Assembly: GCA_964396845.1 (NCBI GenBank)
Contig: CAYNGH010000022.1
Location: forward strand, 1 to 32,314
Direction: 5' to 3'
Origin: CAYNGH01 sp964396845
GTDB lineage: Bacteria; Vulcanimicrobiota; JAJTBE01; CAYNGH01
Length of the DNA stretch: 32,314 bases
Below are positions 26,301 to 31,878 of this stretch, in pieces (position 1 is the stretch's first letter; every line of letters begins with the position of its first letter). The notes under the pieces are model-generated. The model saw only the letters and a list, made by a program, of their open reading frames with translations, had not been told where the DNA came from and did not search any database. The position numbers and the translations under genes were made by a program.

Positions 26301-26858
26301 CGGTGAGGCTACGAGGCTCAGTTCGTCTGGTTCAAGCAATTCCGCCGACTCAGTTAACATCTCCCGGGCCGGGGATTCAGGCTCAATTGTTTTGTCTTGT
26401 CTGGAGGGAGTCGCCGGGTCTGATTCGGCGAATCGGTTTATGGGGAGTCTTAGTTCATTCAGAGTAATTGGGGTGAAGGCTGTGGGCATCAGGTTGCTCC
26501 ACATCACTTGGGAAATGGTATATCCGCCGGATTTTTTTTGATCCAGCTGGTGTCCGGTGGAAAAACCTGCCACGCCTCGACGATCCTCGGAAACAAAGGG
26601 CGGTTGAACTTCGCTTGGTTTTTCTGTTTTACCGGATACCTTTTCCTTGCCGGGGAGCCAGTCCATTTTCCAGGACTTGGCCATCATCCCCGACAACCGG
26701 ATAGCCACCTTTTCCATTTCAATGTTAAATCGCTCCCGGTCGCCTTCCTGTTTTTTATCCAGGCTGGATTCATCCGGGAGTTCCTTGTTTGAAAGAGATT
26801 CATCGGGGGTCTGGCCTGATGAACCCCTCAATAAGATTTTGATTTTTCCTTTCCTCAT
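23382..26858 (-). CDS. Transmembrane pseudokinase with disordered repeats and YVTN-like beta-propeller
   Basis: From ATG 26858 (the second of two adjacent ATGs, better placed after GGGGAG) the protein has 1158 residues. Residue numbers here count from the first ATG. Residues 1-470 are acidic and low-complexity and include two near-identical 51-residue repeats (194-244 and 245-295). Residues about 475-715 form a protein-kinase fold with beta3 Lys510 in LILKEF. The catalytic loop reads LGDIRPWHI in place of HRDLKPxN and GYD in place of DFG, so the metal-binding Asn and Asp are lost. A single membrane helix follows at about 752-772. The segment 820-1120 has repeated VxDLNKLETTDIF- and VIDPFSGE-type blades of a YVTN/NHL-like propeller. 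The topology puts the kinase fold inside and the propeller outside. It is probably co-transcribed with minor pilin genes. Function is unknown. Confidence 0.8.
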   Translation of the reverse strand: MRKGKIKILLRGSSGQTPDESLSNKELPDESSLDKKQEGDRERFNIEMEKVAIRLSGMMAKSWKMDWLPGKEKVSGKTEKPSEVQPPFVSEDRRGVAGFSTGHQLDQKKSGGYTISQVMWSNLMPTAFTPITLNELRLPINRFAESDPATPSRQDKTIEPESPAREMLTESAELLEPDELSLVASPEDEREQEEDSQFLSPEEMIAKRFTVEMGGSGIEAPSPADGTGTGFYEAPPLQEDSGDEEDSLFLSPEEMIAKRFTVEMGGSGIEAPSPADGARSGYYEAPPLQEARGDEEDSQFLSPEEMFGIQYGEKMGPESSEHPLKEEMEETSSHDRVLDRLIKNMEELELDEPATPVERLRADMEVVEDTSSQQLLDTPVLPVVRDSAFSDPDSILTLAIEEEITGGMSLKSPGGKLVPSEIDEDQLEEESFKQLDLKPITKRGDIYSPVEILDPEELTVQEEFVSKAIPKGTLIREQYHIDKILKDNGNWNTYKVSDTKQDNKKLILKEFIAGEMDKEEYRNRRDVFRDTVRILSTFKHPNLVSVYEAFTDNYRDYYLMEVVDGLPITKLADMNTKPFSEKETLKWGYQLCEATEFMHYRPTPFTLGDIRPWHIMIDSQGKVRITGYDLQRFFDTNRTLEFMPDNPKKLYGDITKIARVLFFLLNKKEFDERAIDIEWAQEVSPKMKKLLETACKTGQKTYGDIRVFKQKLEDTQVQDNTESIARRFNFPKINIDFSWIGDMGRAVIGQRPIMLALEIIFIVFLMIFSFAQKKQVAQLNEFTAPNSPIAWLSALDELNLFDANQFDRLFKKRLARNVSVMIPATAMIKTQNSDDPKETDIILIGYEGSSMVEMLHSRNLQSLGFIRAEQNPTKMIFDEENRIVYSLHRGRGVVSVIDLNKLETTDIFLVGNNPVDMAMLPLEESVQDKRQRLLQLQQEDPEAFQRLDEKIPAASLAVSNEGSRDLMFIDTDTGRLRGSIKVDGSPSQMTICQARQKRYLLDRVQSELLVVDINLMESEKNFPLPGYGPYALVLEPREYKLWISMNASDSLTVIDPFSGESKEIRGIGSKPEHLIYDRDSRKVWVLNQGTKDVAILDTESDKLLKRLTLGKRPNAICIHGNRYIGQQNTLSAEMETDPLEALMPLVYGQLPLGNPSQE
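25977..26282 (-). repeat. Two tandem 153-bp coding repeats (plus a third partial copy)
   Basis: Bases 26130-26282 and 25977-26129 each encode a 51-residue unit containing FLSPEEMIAKRFTVEMGGSG and EAPSPADG. The two units differ at about nine positions in the protein. A truncated third copy continues below 25977 with EEDSQFLSPEEM. Near-identity at the DNA level points to recent duplication and probable length variation between strains. Confidence 0.9.
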
Positions 26859-27073
26859 CATCTTCTCCCCGTCACCTTGCCAAATTTTGATCTTAGTTAT
26901 TATTTATATTATCAGTTTTACTTGGTCTGCCTTTTTTATTATATCATCTTTTCCTGGATAATTATATAACTCAAAGGACCTAACTTGCTAAGCCCAGTCC
27001 TTATTATTCCTGTCAACCAATGCTATGCACTCATATACTTCAACTTTATTTTGACCAGATTTAGCCGATTATG

Positions 27074-27589
27074 TTACAAATATTTTCGTGGCTTGCGGAC
27101 CAGGGTTTCCAGGTGAACTGACTTGTAATACTCATCGGCTTCTTTTTTTATGCCTGAGCCATAGCGGTACTTTACCAGAACCCGGATATTGAGGATCTCC
27201 GGTTCACCATTGCCGTCCTGTTCATATGTGGTGATCATGGGGCAGGACTCGAATGTTGTCACTGATTTTACCCCGTTAATTTCACATTCCATAACGGAAG
27301 TCCGGTAGAATTTTTCTGGATCTGATTTGATTATTTCCGCAAAGTTCTTCAAAGTGTACCAGTCAAGATTCTTGAGATATTCCATCTCCTGGCGGGCCAC
27401 CTGGTTGGCCATAAATACAAACTTGGCCTGGCTCAGGGCTTGTAGTGCCGTGGGAAATAATCCAAAAACAAACAGTATGCATGTGGAATAAATAAATAGA
27501 GAAACCATGACTTCAATCATTTTGAAGCCACGGCCCCTCCTGCAGTTTCTCAACAGTCGTCGGAGTTTTGTCAGGCGGTTGATGTTCAA
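27074..27589 (-). CDS. Prepilin-like protein, PilV-like (paralogue)
   Basis: The 171-residue protein has a longer, very basic leader (about 21 residues, ending RGRG) followed by FKMIEVMVSLFIYSTCILFVFG, where the motif is G|FKMIE with Glu at +5. The body is a clear paralogue of 22849-23319: PTALQALSQAKFVFMANQVA, QEMEYLKNLDWYTLKNF and ILNIRVLVKYRYGS line up with that copy. The position suggests it heads the same minus-strand gene group, 213 bases upstream of the pseudokinase gene. The ribosome binding site is weak. Confidence 0.87.
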   Translation of the reverse strand: MNINRLTKLRRLLRNCRRGRGFKMIEVMVSLFIYSTCILFVFGLFPTALQALSQAKFVFMANQVARQEMEYLKNLDWYTLKNFAEIIKSDPEKFYRTSVMECEINGVKSVTTFESCPMITTYEQDGNGEPEILNIRVLVKYRYGSGIKKEADEYYKSVHLETLVRKPRKYL

Positions 27590-27808
27590 GCTTTCACCGG
27601 ATGCTTAATCATATTCCCTTGTTACCATAATTCATTCTCGCAGTATCATACAAGTCAGGTTTCTCCCCTTAATATTTTATATTCCCCGGCCCCAGTGATT
27701 TCCTTTCAATATTATTTTAATTATGACAAATAACCTATCTGAGTATAGGACATATAAGCTTTTCCCGATTATGATATAACAATATTACTTTTGACTGCAT
27801 GTGTGGGG

Positions 27809-27823
27809 TGTTTGTTACAAACA
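27809..27823. promoter_or_regulatory. Short perfect palindrome, possible operator
   Basis: TGTTTG TTA CAAACA has 6-base arms around a 3-base centre, 220 bases upstream of the PilV-like gene. The form fits a dimeric regulator site. No regulator is suggested by the neighbours, so this is only a candidate. Confidence 0.25.
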
Positions 27824-27905
27824 GATGAAGTATTAATTATTTTGTCTTAGTAATAATGGGCACAAGCAACTATCCAGAAAATACAATGAAAATGCAGGTT
27901 CTCAC

Positions 27906-27933
27906 ATAAAAAAAGCTGCCATCCGGCAGCTTT
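27906..27933 (-). terminator. Intrinsic terminator of the RCC1 lipoprotein gene
   Basis: AAAGCTGCC (27912-27920) and GGCAGCTTT (27925-27933) form a 9-bp stem with loop ATCC. On the minus strand it is followed by a run of U, 35 bases beyond the stop codon. Confidence 0.88.
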
Positions 27934-27967
27934 CAAGTAATTTGTTTTTGAATCAATCGTTTTTTGA

Positions 27968-29725
27968 CTATGGGGTGAACAGATTGATCAGAGTCTGAAC
28001 GGGGGTCAGGCTGTCATTTTCAGTGCCATCTCCCAGCCGTCCACTGGAGTTATATCCCCAGGCCCAAATGTTTCCATCGGAATCCATGGCGAAACTGTGG
28101 TACTTCTCTGCAGCAACCTCCACAATATTCCCGAGGAATCCCACACCGCCGGGACCTTTTACCTGTACCGGGGTGTAGCTGTCATCTGTTTCTCCATCTC
28201 CCAGCTGCCCATCGTAATTATATCCCCATGTCCATACAGTTCCGTCAGACTTTACTGCGATGGTATGTCTTCTGCCGGTGTTGACAGTAATGATGTCATT
28301 GATGAATCCCACACCATCAGGACCTTGCACCTGTATCGGGGTATAGCTGTTATCGGAGGTCCCATCACCTAATTGGCCATAGCAGTTTCCTCCCCAAGCC
28401 CACAGGGTTCCGTCTGATTTGAGAGCAACGCTGAAACCGCCTCCCGCGGATACTGCAATTACATCATCAAGGAATCCTTCTCCCTCGGGGCCCATAACCT
28501 GTACCGGGGTTTCGCTGTAATCGGTGGAATCATTTCCCAGCTGACCGCTGTTGTTGTATCCCCAAGCCCACACAGTGCCGTCGGACTTAAGGGCAACAGT
28601 GTGCCTTCTGCCGGAATCGACTGCTATGATGTCCTGAAGGAATCCCACACCATCGGGACCCACCACCTGAACAGGAGTTAAACTGTCATCGGTGGTTCCG
28701 TCACCCAACTGGCCATAGCAGTTTCCGCCCCAGGTCCATACGGTATTGTCGGACTGGATGGCAACTCCGAAACTGCCTCCGCTGGTCATACCGATAACAT
28801 TGGTAAGCAGGCCGACACCATCAGGCCCAACTACCTGCACTGGGGTGTACCTGTCATCGTCGGTTCCATCTCCCAGCCGTCCATTATAGTTATTTCCCCA
28901 GGCCCACAGAGTGCCGTCGGCATCCAAGACGAGGGAGTATTGTTGTCCGGCGGTGATTGCGATGATATCTTCAAGGAAGTCTTCGCCGTCAAATCCCAAC
29001 ACTTGCGAAGGAGTCGGGTTGTTAATGGTGGTTCCGTCACCTAACTGGCCATCGCAGTTTCCGCCCCAAGTCCACACAGTACCGTCGGATTTGAGGGAGA
29101 TACCGAATCCGGCCCCGGACTCAATCCTCGGATACCTGTATATCATGGTAATGTCATGTTCTGTGTCATCTCCAGCGACGACATTAACGGTGCCATTGTA
29201 TGCCAGGTAATTGTCCACCTGAGCAGTTATAGCCTTTTCATTTCTCGCAGGTACATCGATAATTGTATAATTACCTTCCTCATCAGTAATGTCTTCTTTA
29301 TCTCCTATGGTTACAGTTACGCCTTCCAGAGGCATTTCGCTCCACTGAGCTGTGACTTTGCCGCTTACGCTTCCCGTGAGAGGCTCTGGAATCATTTCAA
29401 AGCTTACAACTGCAGTCTGTTCACCTTGAATTGTCACTGCTGTGGAATAATTTTCATAGCCTTCCTTCACGGCGGTGAGGGTATAGTCGCCCTGTTTCAG
29501 GGGTGATACAAAATATCTTCCCTGCTGGTCAGATTCACCGGTCTTTTCTCCTGCGGTCACGGTAACTCCCTCGATGGGATTACCTGTTGTTGAGTCGGTT
29601 ATTATTCCGACGATGCTGCCATTTTCCCCGATACCTTCACTGCCCTGGGTACAGCCTGCAATGAGGCTCACCACGGCCAACAGCAGGATGGCACTGAGGA
29701 TCACGATTCTTTTGGTGTTCTTCAT
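27968..29725 (-). CDS. Lipoprotein with carboxypeptidase-regulatory-like domains and RCC1 repeats
   Basis: From ATG 29725 (AAAGGA 6 bases upstream; a start at 29740 would add five residues) the protein has 585 residues. The signal peptide ends in the lipobox LIAGC, with Cys25 the likely lipid anchor. Two carboxypeptidase-regulatory-like beta-sandwich domains follow: about residues 36-115 (GIITDSTTGNPIEGVTV) and 117-195 (GKVTAQWSEMPLEGVTV). The remainder is seven RCC1-type blades with motifs such as WTWGGNCDGQLGDG and WAWGYNNSGQLG, spaced about 56 residues, which would close a seven-bladed propeller. It is probably a surface or periplasmic binding or adhesion protein. Bacterial RCC1 proteins are not known to be GTPase exchange factors. 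No partner gene is adjacent. Confidence 0.88.
   Translation of the reverse strand: MKNTKRIVILSAILLLAVVSLIAGCTQGSEGIGENGSIVGIITDSTTGNPIEGVTVTAGEKTGESDQQGRYFVSPLKQGDYTLTAVKEGYENYSTAVTIQGEQTAVVSFEMIPEPLTGSVSGKVTAQWSEMPLEGVTVTIGDKEDITDEEGNYTIIDVPARNEKAITAQVDNYLAYNGTVNVVAGDDTEHDITMIYRYPRIESGAGFGISLKSDGTVWTWGGNCDGQLGDGTTINNPTPSQVLGFDGEDFLEDIIAITAGQQYSLVLDADGTLWAWGNNYNGRLGDGTDDDRYTPVQVVGPDGVGLLTNVIGMTSGGSFGVAIQSDNTVWTWGGNCYGQLGDGTTDDSLTPVQVVGPDGVGFLQDIIAVDSGRRHTVALKSDGTVWAWGYNNSGQLGNDSTDYSETPVQVMGPEGEGFLDDVIAVSAGGGFSVALKSDGTLWAWGGNCYGQLGDGTSDNSYTPIQVQGPDGVGFINDIITVNTGRRHTIAVKSDGTVWTWGYNYDGQLGDGETDDSYTPVQVKGPGGVGFLGNIVEVAAEKYHSFAMDSDGNIWAWGYNSSGRLGDGTENDSLTPVQTLINLFTP
27992..29128 (-). repeat. Seven tandem RCC1-coding repeats of about 168 bp
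   Basis: Repeats are visible as DNA-level similarity as well as in protein. Blades 1, 3 and 5 carry GGNC(D/Y)GQLGDG, while blades 2, 4, 6 and 7 carry (N/Y)NxxGxLG. Blades 4 and 6 also share GRRHT. The alternation suggests growth by duplication of a two-blade unit of about 336 bp. Confidence 0.85.
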
Positions 29726-29955
29726 TTTAGTTCCTTTCATTTATTCTGGATTCGATCCAAAAAATTAACTCAAAACCTTTCCTTCTATATGACTTAGTTC
29801 CTGCATAAAATTGAAAAATAATAATCTAAACTTATACAATAGTTATTTTATACTAAGAAATATTGGCTTATAGTATAATTCTTTAAGCCTAAATTGAGCC
29901 TTATAAATCTTGGTTAAATGTTACTTTGATGAAGAAGGTTTTTTTGGGATAATTA

Positions 29956-29984
29956 TTGACAAAGGAATATCTCTTTGTTATAAT
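29956..29984 (+). promoter_or_regulatory. Consensus sigma70 promoter for the tRNA genes
   Basis: TTGACA (29956-29961) and TATAAT (29979-29984) are both perfect and separated by exactly 17 bases. Start of transcription would be near 29991, only a few bases before tRNA-Gln. Confidence 0.93.
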
Positions 29985-29993
29985 ACCTGTGCT

Positions 29994-30067
29994 TGCCGGG
30001 TCGTCTAATGGTAGGACAGCAGACTCTGGATCTGTACGTGAGGGTTCGACTCCTTCCCCGGCAACCA
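29994..30067 (+). tRNA. tRNA-Gln (anticodon CTG), CCA encoded
   Basis: Acceptor TGCCGGG pairs with CCCGGCA. The D-arm is GTCT-AATGGTA-GGAC. The anticodon stem GCAGA/TCTGT encloses CTCTGGA with anticodon CTG at 30026-30028. The T-arm is GAGGG-TTCGACT-CCTTC. Discriminator A is followed by encoded CCA (30065-30067). It decodes CAG. Confidence 0.95.
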
Positions 30068-30108
30068 GTTCATGGGTTCAAGCCGGCAACTCCGGCAGTA
30101 ATATACAA

Positions 30109-30182
30109 GGCCCGTTGGTCTAGTGGTTTAGGACGCCTGCCTCTCACGCAGGAGACCAGGGGTTCGAATCCCCTACGGGCTA
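30109..30182 (+). tRNA. tRNA-Glu (anticodon CTC), no encoded CCA
   Basis: Acceptor GGCCCGT pairs with ACGGGCT, so the first pair is G1·U72. The D-arm is GTCT/GGAC. The anticodon stem CCTGC/GCAGG holds CTCTCAC with anticodon CTC at 30143-30145. The T-arm is AGGGG-TTCGAAT-CCCCT. No CCA follows (ATCG instead). The last ten bases overlap the 3' end of the recombinase gene on the other strand, as expected if an element has inserted at the 3' end of this tRNA and rebuilt its terminus. Confidence 0.92.
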
Positions 30183-31780
30183 TCGTATTCAACCTTACAG
30201 CGAAACTCCTCGAAGTGTGAAGAATCGAGGAGTTTTGTTATTTCGGGACGCTCATAAACCGAGAACGTTACCTCTTCCGGCGTAAAGGTTACCTGGTGGA
30301 CTATCAACCTTATTAAATCCTTTTTCTCCTGCTCCTGGGCTTTCTCAAACAGGTTGCAGAACTTCAAAATGCTGTCCTGGATAACCTCGGCGCTGAAGAC
30401 CCGGCTTTCCTCATCGTTTATCCTGAAATCCATCTGGTTGATGTCTTCTTCCAGCTTCTTAATCTCGGCAGATGCTTTTTTGAAATTCTCAATCATTTCC
30501 ATTCTCAATTCTTCATTAGCCTTGGCAAATGCGCCTTCCCCCACCAGCTCCGAGAAGTTATCCTTTCTTCTCTCCGCTTTCTTTCTCAACTCAACCAGTT
30601 GAAGCCTTTGCTTCTTCAATTCGTCCAGTTCTTTTCCGGCGTTTTTGTTTGTCTCCAGGACGATTTCTTCCAGGAAATTTCTGTCCAGGGAGAGTTTCTT
30701 CACTTCATTAATAATGAAGTTGTCCATCTCCTTTGCCGATATGGAAGCGTTTCCGCAACAGCCCTGTTCTTCTTTTCCCTTGCCGTTGTGGTTTCGTTTG
30801 GTGCAACCGTAATAAAAATAACGCTTCTTCCCTTTGCCGTAAGAAAACAATGGGGTAAGATGATTCCCACAGTAACCGCACTTCAGAATTCCCGCCAGAT
30901 AGAACGGGTATTTTCTCCGTTCTTTCCTTGCCGGCCTGTCTTTCCTCTCCGTCTTGAACCTGTTCTGAACCGCCGTCCATGCTTCTGGGGATATTATAGC
31001 CTTATGCTGTCCATCGAATATCTCGCCTTTAAAACGGATTTTCCCGATGTAAACCGGATTCTTTAATGTCTTTGTAACCGTTGAGCCGAGAAATTTATTA
31101 CCGCCTCTTTTATTTCCTTTCTTCGATATATGAACCTTTGAGCGGTATCCCCTTTCATTCAGGACTTTCGCCGTTTGCTTTATAGACTTCGTTTTAATGT
31201 AAGTATCAAAGAGAAATTTAACAAGTTCAGCTTCCTCCTCATTTACAACCAGCAAGCCTTTCTTCTCAGGGTGCAGGTCATACCCCAGGACAACGTTTCC
31301 ATTCCATAAACCCTGTTCAGCCCTCCACCTGGTCTTTCCCCGGATTCTCTCCGCCAGGGTTTCCCGCTCCAACTCGGCAAAAACAAGAGTAAGTTTAAGC
31401 ATCGCCCTTCCGATTGCGTTTGATGTGTCGAAATTCTCCGCCAAGCTGATAAACTGCACGCCTTGTTTTTCAAAGACTTTCCACAGCTGGGAGAAATCCA
31501 CAACAGACCTGCTTATCCGGTCAATCTTGGTAACGACAACGGTATTAATCCGTTTTGTTTTCACGTCCTCAATCAACCTCTTGAGCTCCGGGCGGTCGGT
31601 ATCTTTGCCCGACAGTCCGCCGTCGGTGTAAACGCCGATAATCTCCCATTCTTCCTCTGACGAAATCTTCTTGTATTTAACAAACTCCTCAAGCCTGCTC
31701 TTCTGGGTAACCAGAGAGCCGTTGGCAACGTCCGCCTGCATATGTGTTGAAACTCTGGTATATAAACCGCATTTAAACAT
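30173..31780 (-). CDS. Large serine recombinase (integrase)
   Basis: From ATG 31780 the protein has 535 residues. This start is chosen because the Resolvase domain begins at once; the longer frame would add 21 residues with no conserved sequence. Ser11 in YTRVST is the nucleophile. The resolvase domain continues to about residue 150, with KIDRISR and the AELERETLAERI helix. A recombinase domain follows at about 165-270 (GNVVLGYDL and NPVYIGKIRF). The zinc ribbon has GILKCGYCG and later Cys residues (GCTKRN, GCCGN), about 300-360. A coiled coil covers about 380-470. It catalyses att-site recombination and lies at the tRNA-Glu end. Its stop codon is supplied by tRNA sequence. Confidence 0.92.
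   Translation of the reverse strand: MFKCGLYTRVSTHMQADVANGSLVTQKSRLEEFVKYKKISSEEEWEIIGVYTDGGLSGKDTDRPELKRLIEDVKTKRINTVVVTKIDRISRSVVDFSQLWKVFEKQGVQFISLAENFDTSNAIGRAMLKLTLVFAELERETLAERIRGKTRWRAEQGLWNGNVVLGYDLHPEKKGLLVVNEEEAELVKFLFDTYIKTKSIKQTAKVLNERGYRSKVHISKKGNKRGGNKFLGSTVTKTLKNPVYIGKIRFKGEIFDGQHKAIISPEAWTAVQNRFKTERKDRPARKERRKYPFYLAGILKCGYCGNHLTPLFSYGKGKKRYFYYGCTKRNHNGKGKEEQGCCGNASISAKEMDNFIINEVKKLSLDRNFLEEIVLETNKNAGKELDELKKQRLQLVELRKKAERRKDNFSELVGEGAFAKANEELRMEMIENFKKASAEIKKLEEDINQMDFRINDEESRVFSAEVIQDSILKFCNLFEKAQEQEKKDLIRLIVHQVTFTPEEVTFSVYERPEITKLLDSSHFEEFRCKVEYDSP
30176..30187 (+). repeat. Putative attachment-core repeat at the tRNA-Glu end
   Basis: CGGGCTATCGTA begins in the tRNA acceptor stem and continues past it. 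A second copy with one difference is at 31817-31828, just upstream of the recombinase start. The pair brackets the recombinase gene in direct orientation, 1641 bp apart. Confidence 0.5.
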
Positions 31781-31788
31781 AAAAAAAC

Positions 31789-31821
31789 ACCCGCCTTCTT
31801 CAGAATAGAACCATAGCGGGC
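31789..31821 (-). promoter_or_regulatory. Hairpin with U-run directly before the recombinase ATG
   Basis: On the minus strand GCCCGC pairs with GCGGGT (31821-31816 and 31794-31789), with an inner TTCT/AGAA pairing. It is followed by G and seven U, ending at the ATG. It resembles an intrinsic terminator and it buries the only GGCGGG-type ribosome binding site, so it could hold recombinase expression low. Confidence 0.45.
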
Positions 31822-31828
31822 TATTGTA
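31817..31828 (+). repeat. Second copy of the putative attachment-core repeat
   Basis: CGGGCTATTGTA matches the tRNA-end copy at 11 of 12 bases. It overlaps the predicted -10 of the recombinase promoter on the other strand. Confidence 0.45.
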
Positions 31829-31851
31829 ACGCCGAATTGTCAAAAAATCAA
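31823..31851 (-). promoter_or_regulatory. Predicted promoter of the recombinase gene
   Basis: On the minus strand TTGATT (31851-31846) and TACAAT (31828-31823) are 17 bases apart, each a fair match to sigma70 boxes. The start would be near 31816, about 36 bases upstream of the ATG. A TTGACA lies between them but is only 9 bases from the -10, too close to serve. Confidence 0.4.
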
Positions 31852-31878
31852 CAAATGAAATGTGAATCGTTGAAATAA

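Larger units (their letters stand above)
27590..27967. other. 378-bp AT-rich intergenic region
   Basis: No ORF with a credible start is seen here. It lies between the minus-strand PilV-like paralogue and the minus-strand RCC1 lipoprotein. It holds the lipoprotein's terminator near its right end and the palindrome TGTTTG-TTA-CAAACA at 27809-27823. The promoter for the PilV-like gene should lie here. Several TA-rich -10-like stretches exist but none has a convincing -35 at the right spacing. Confidence 0.6.

Noticed and set aside
27992..29128. Evenly spaced repeats that at first look like a CRISPR array
   Set aside because: The repeats are about 168 bp, in frame and encode RCC1 blades; there are no short palindromic repeats with unrelated spacers.
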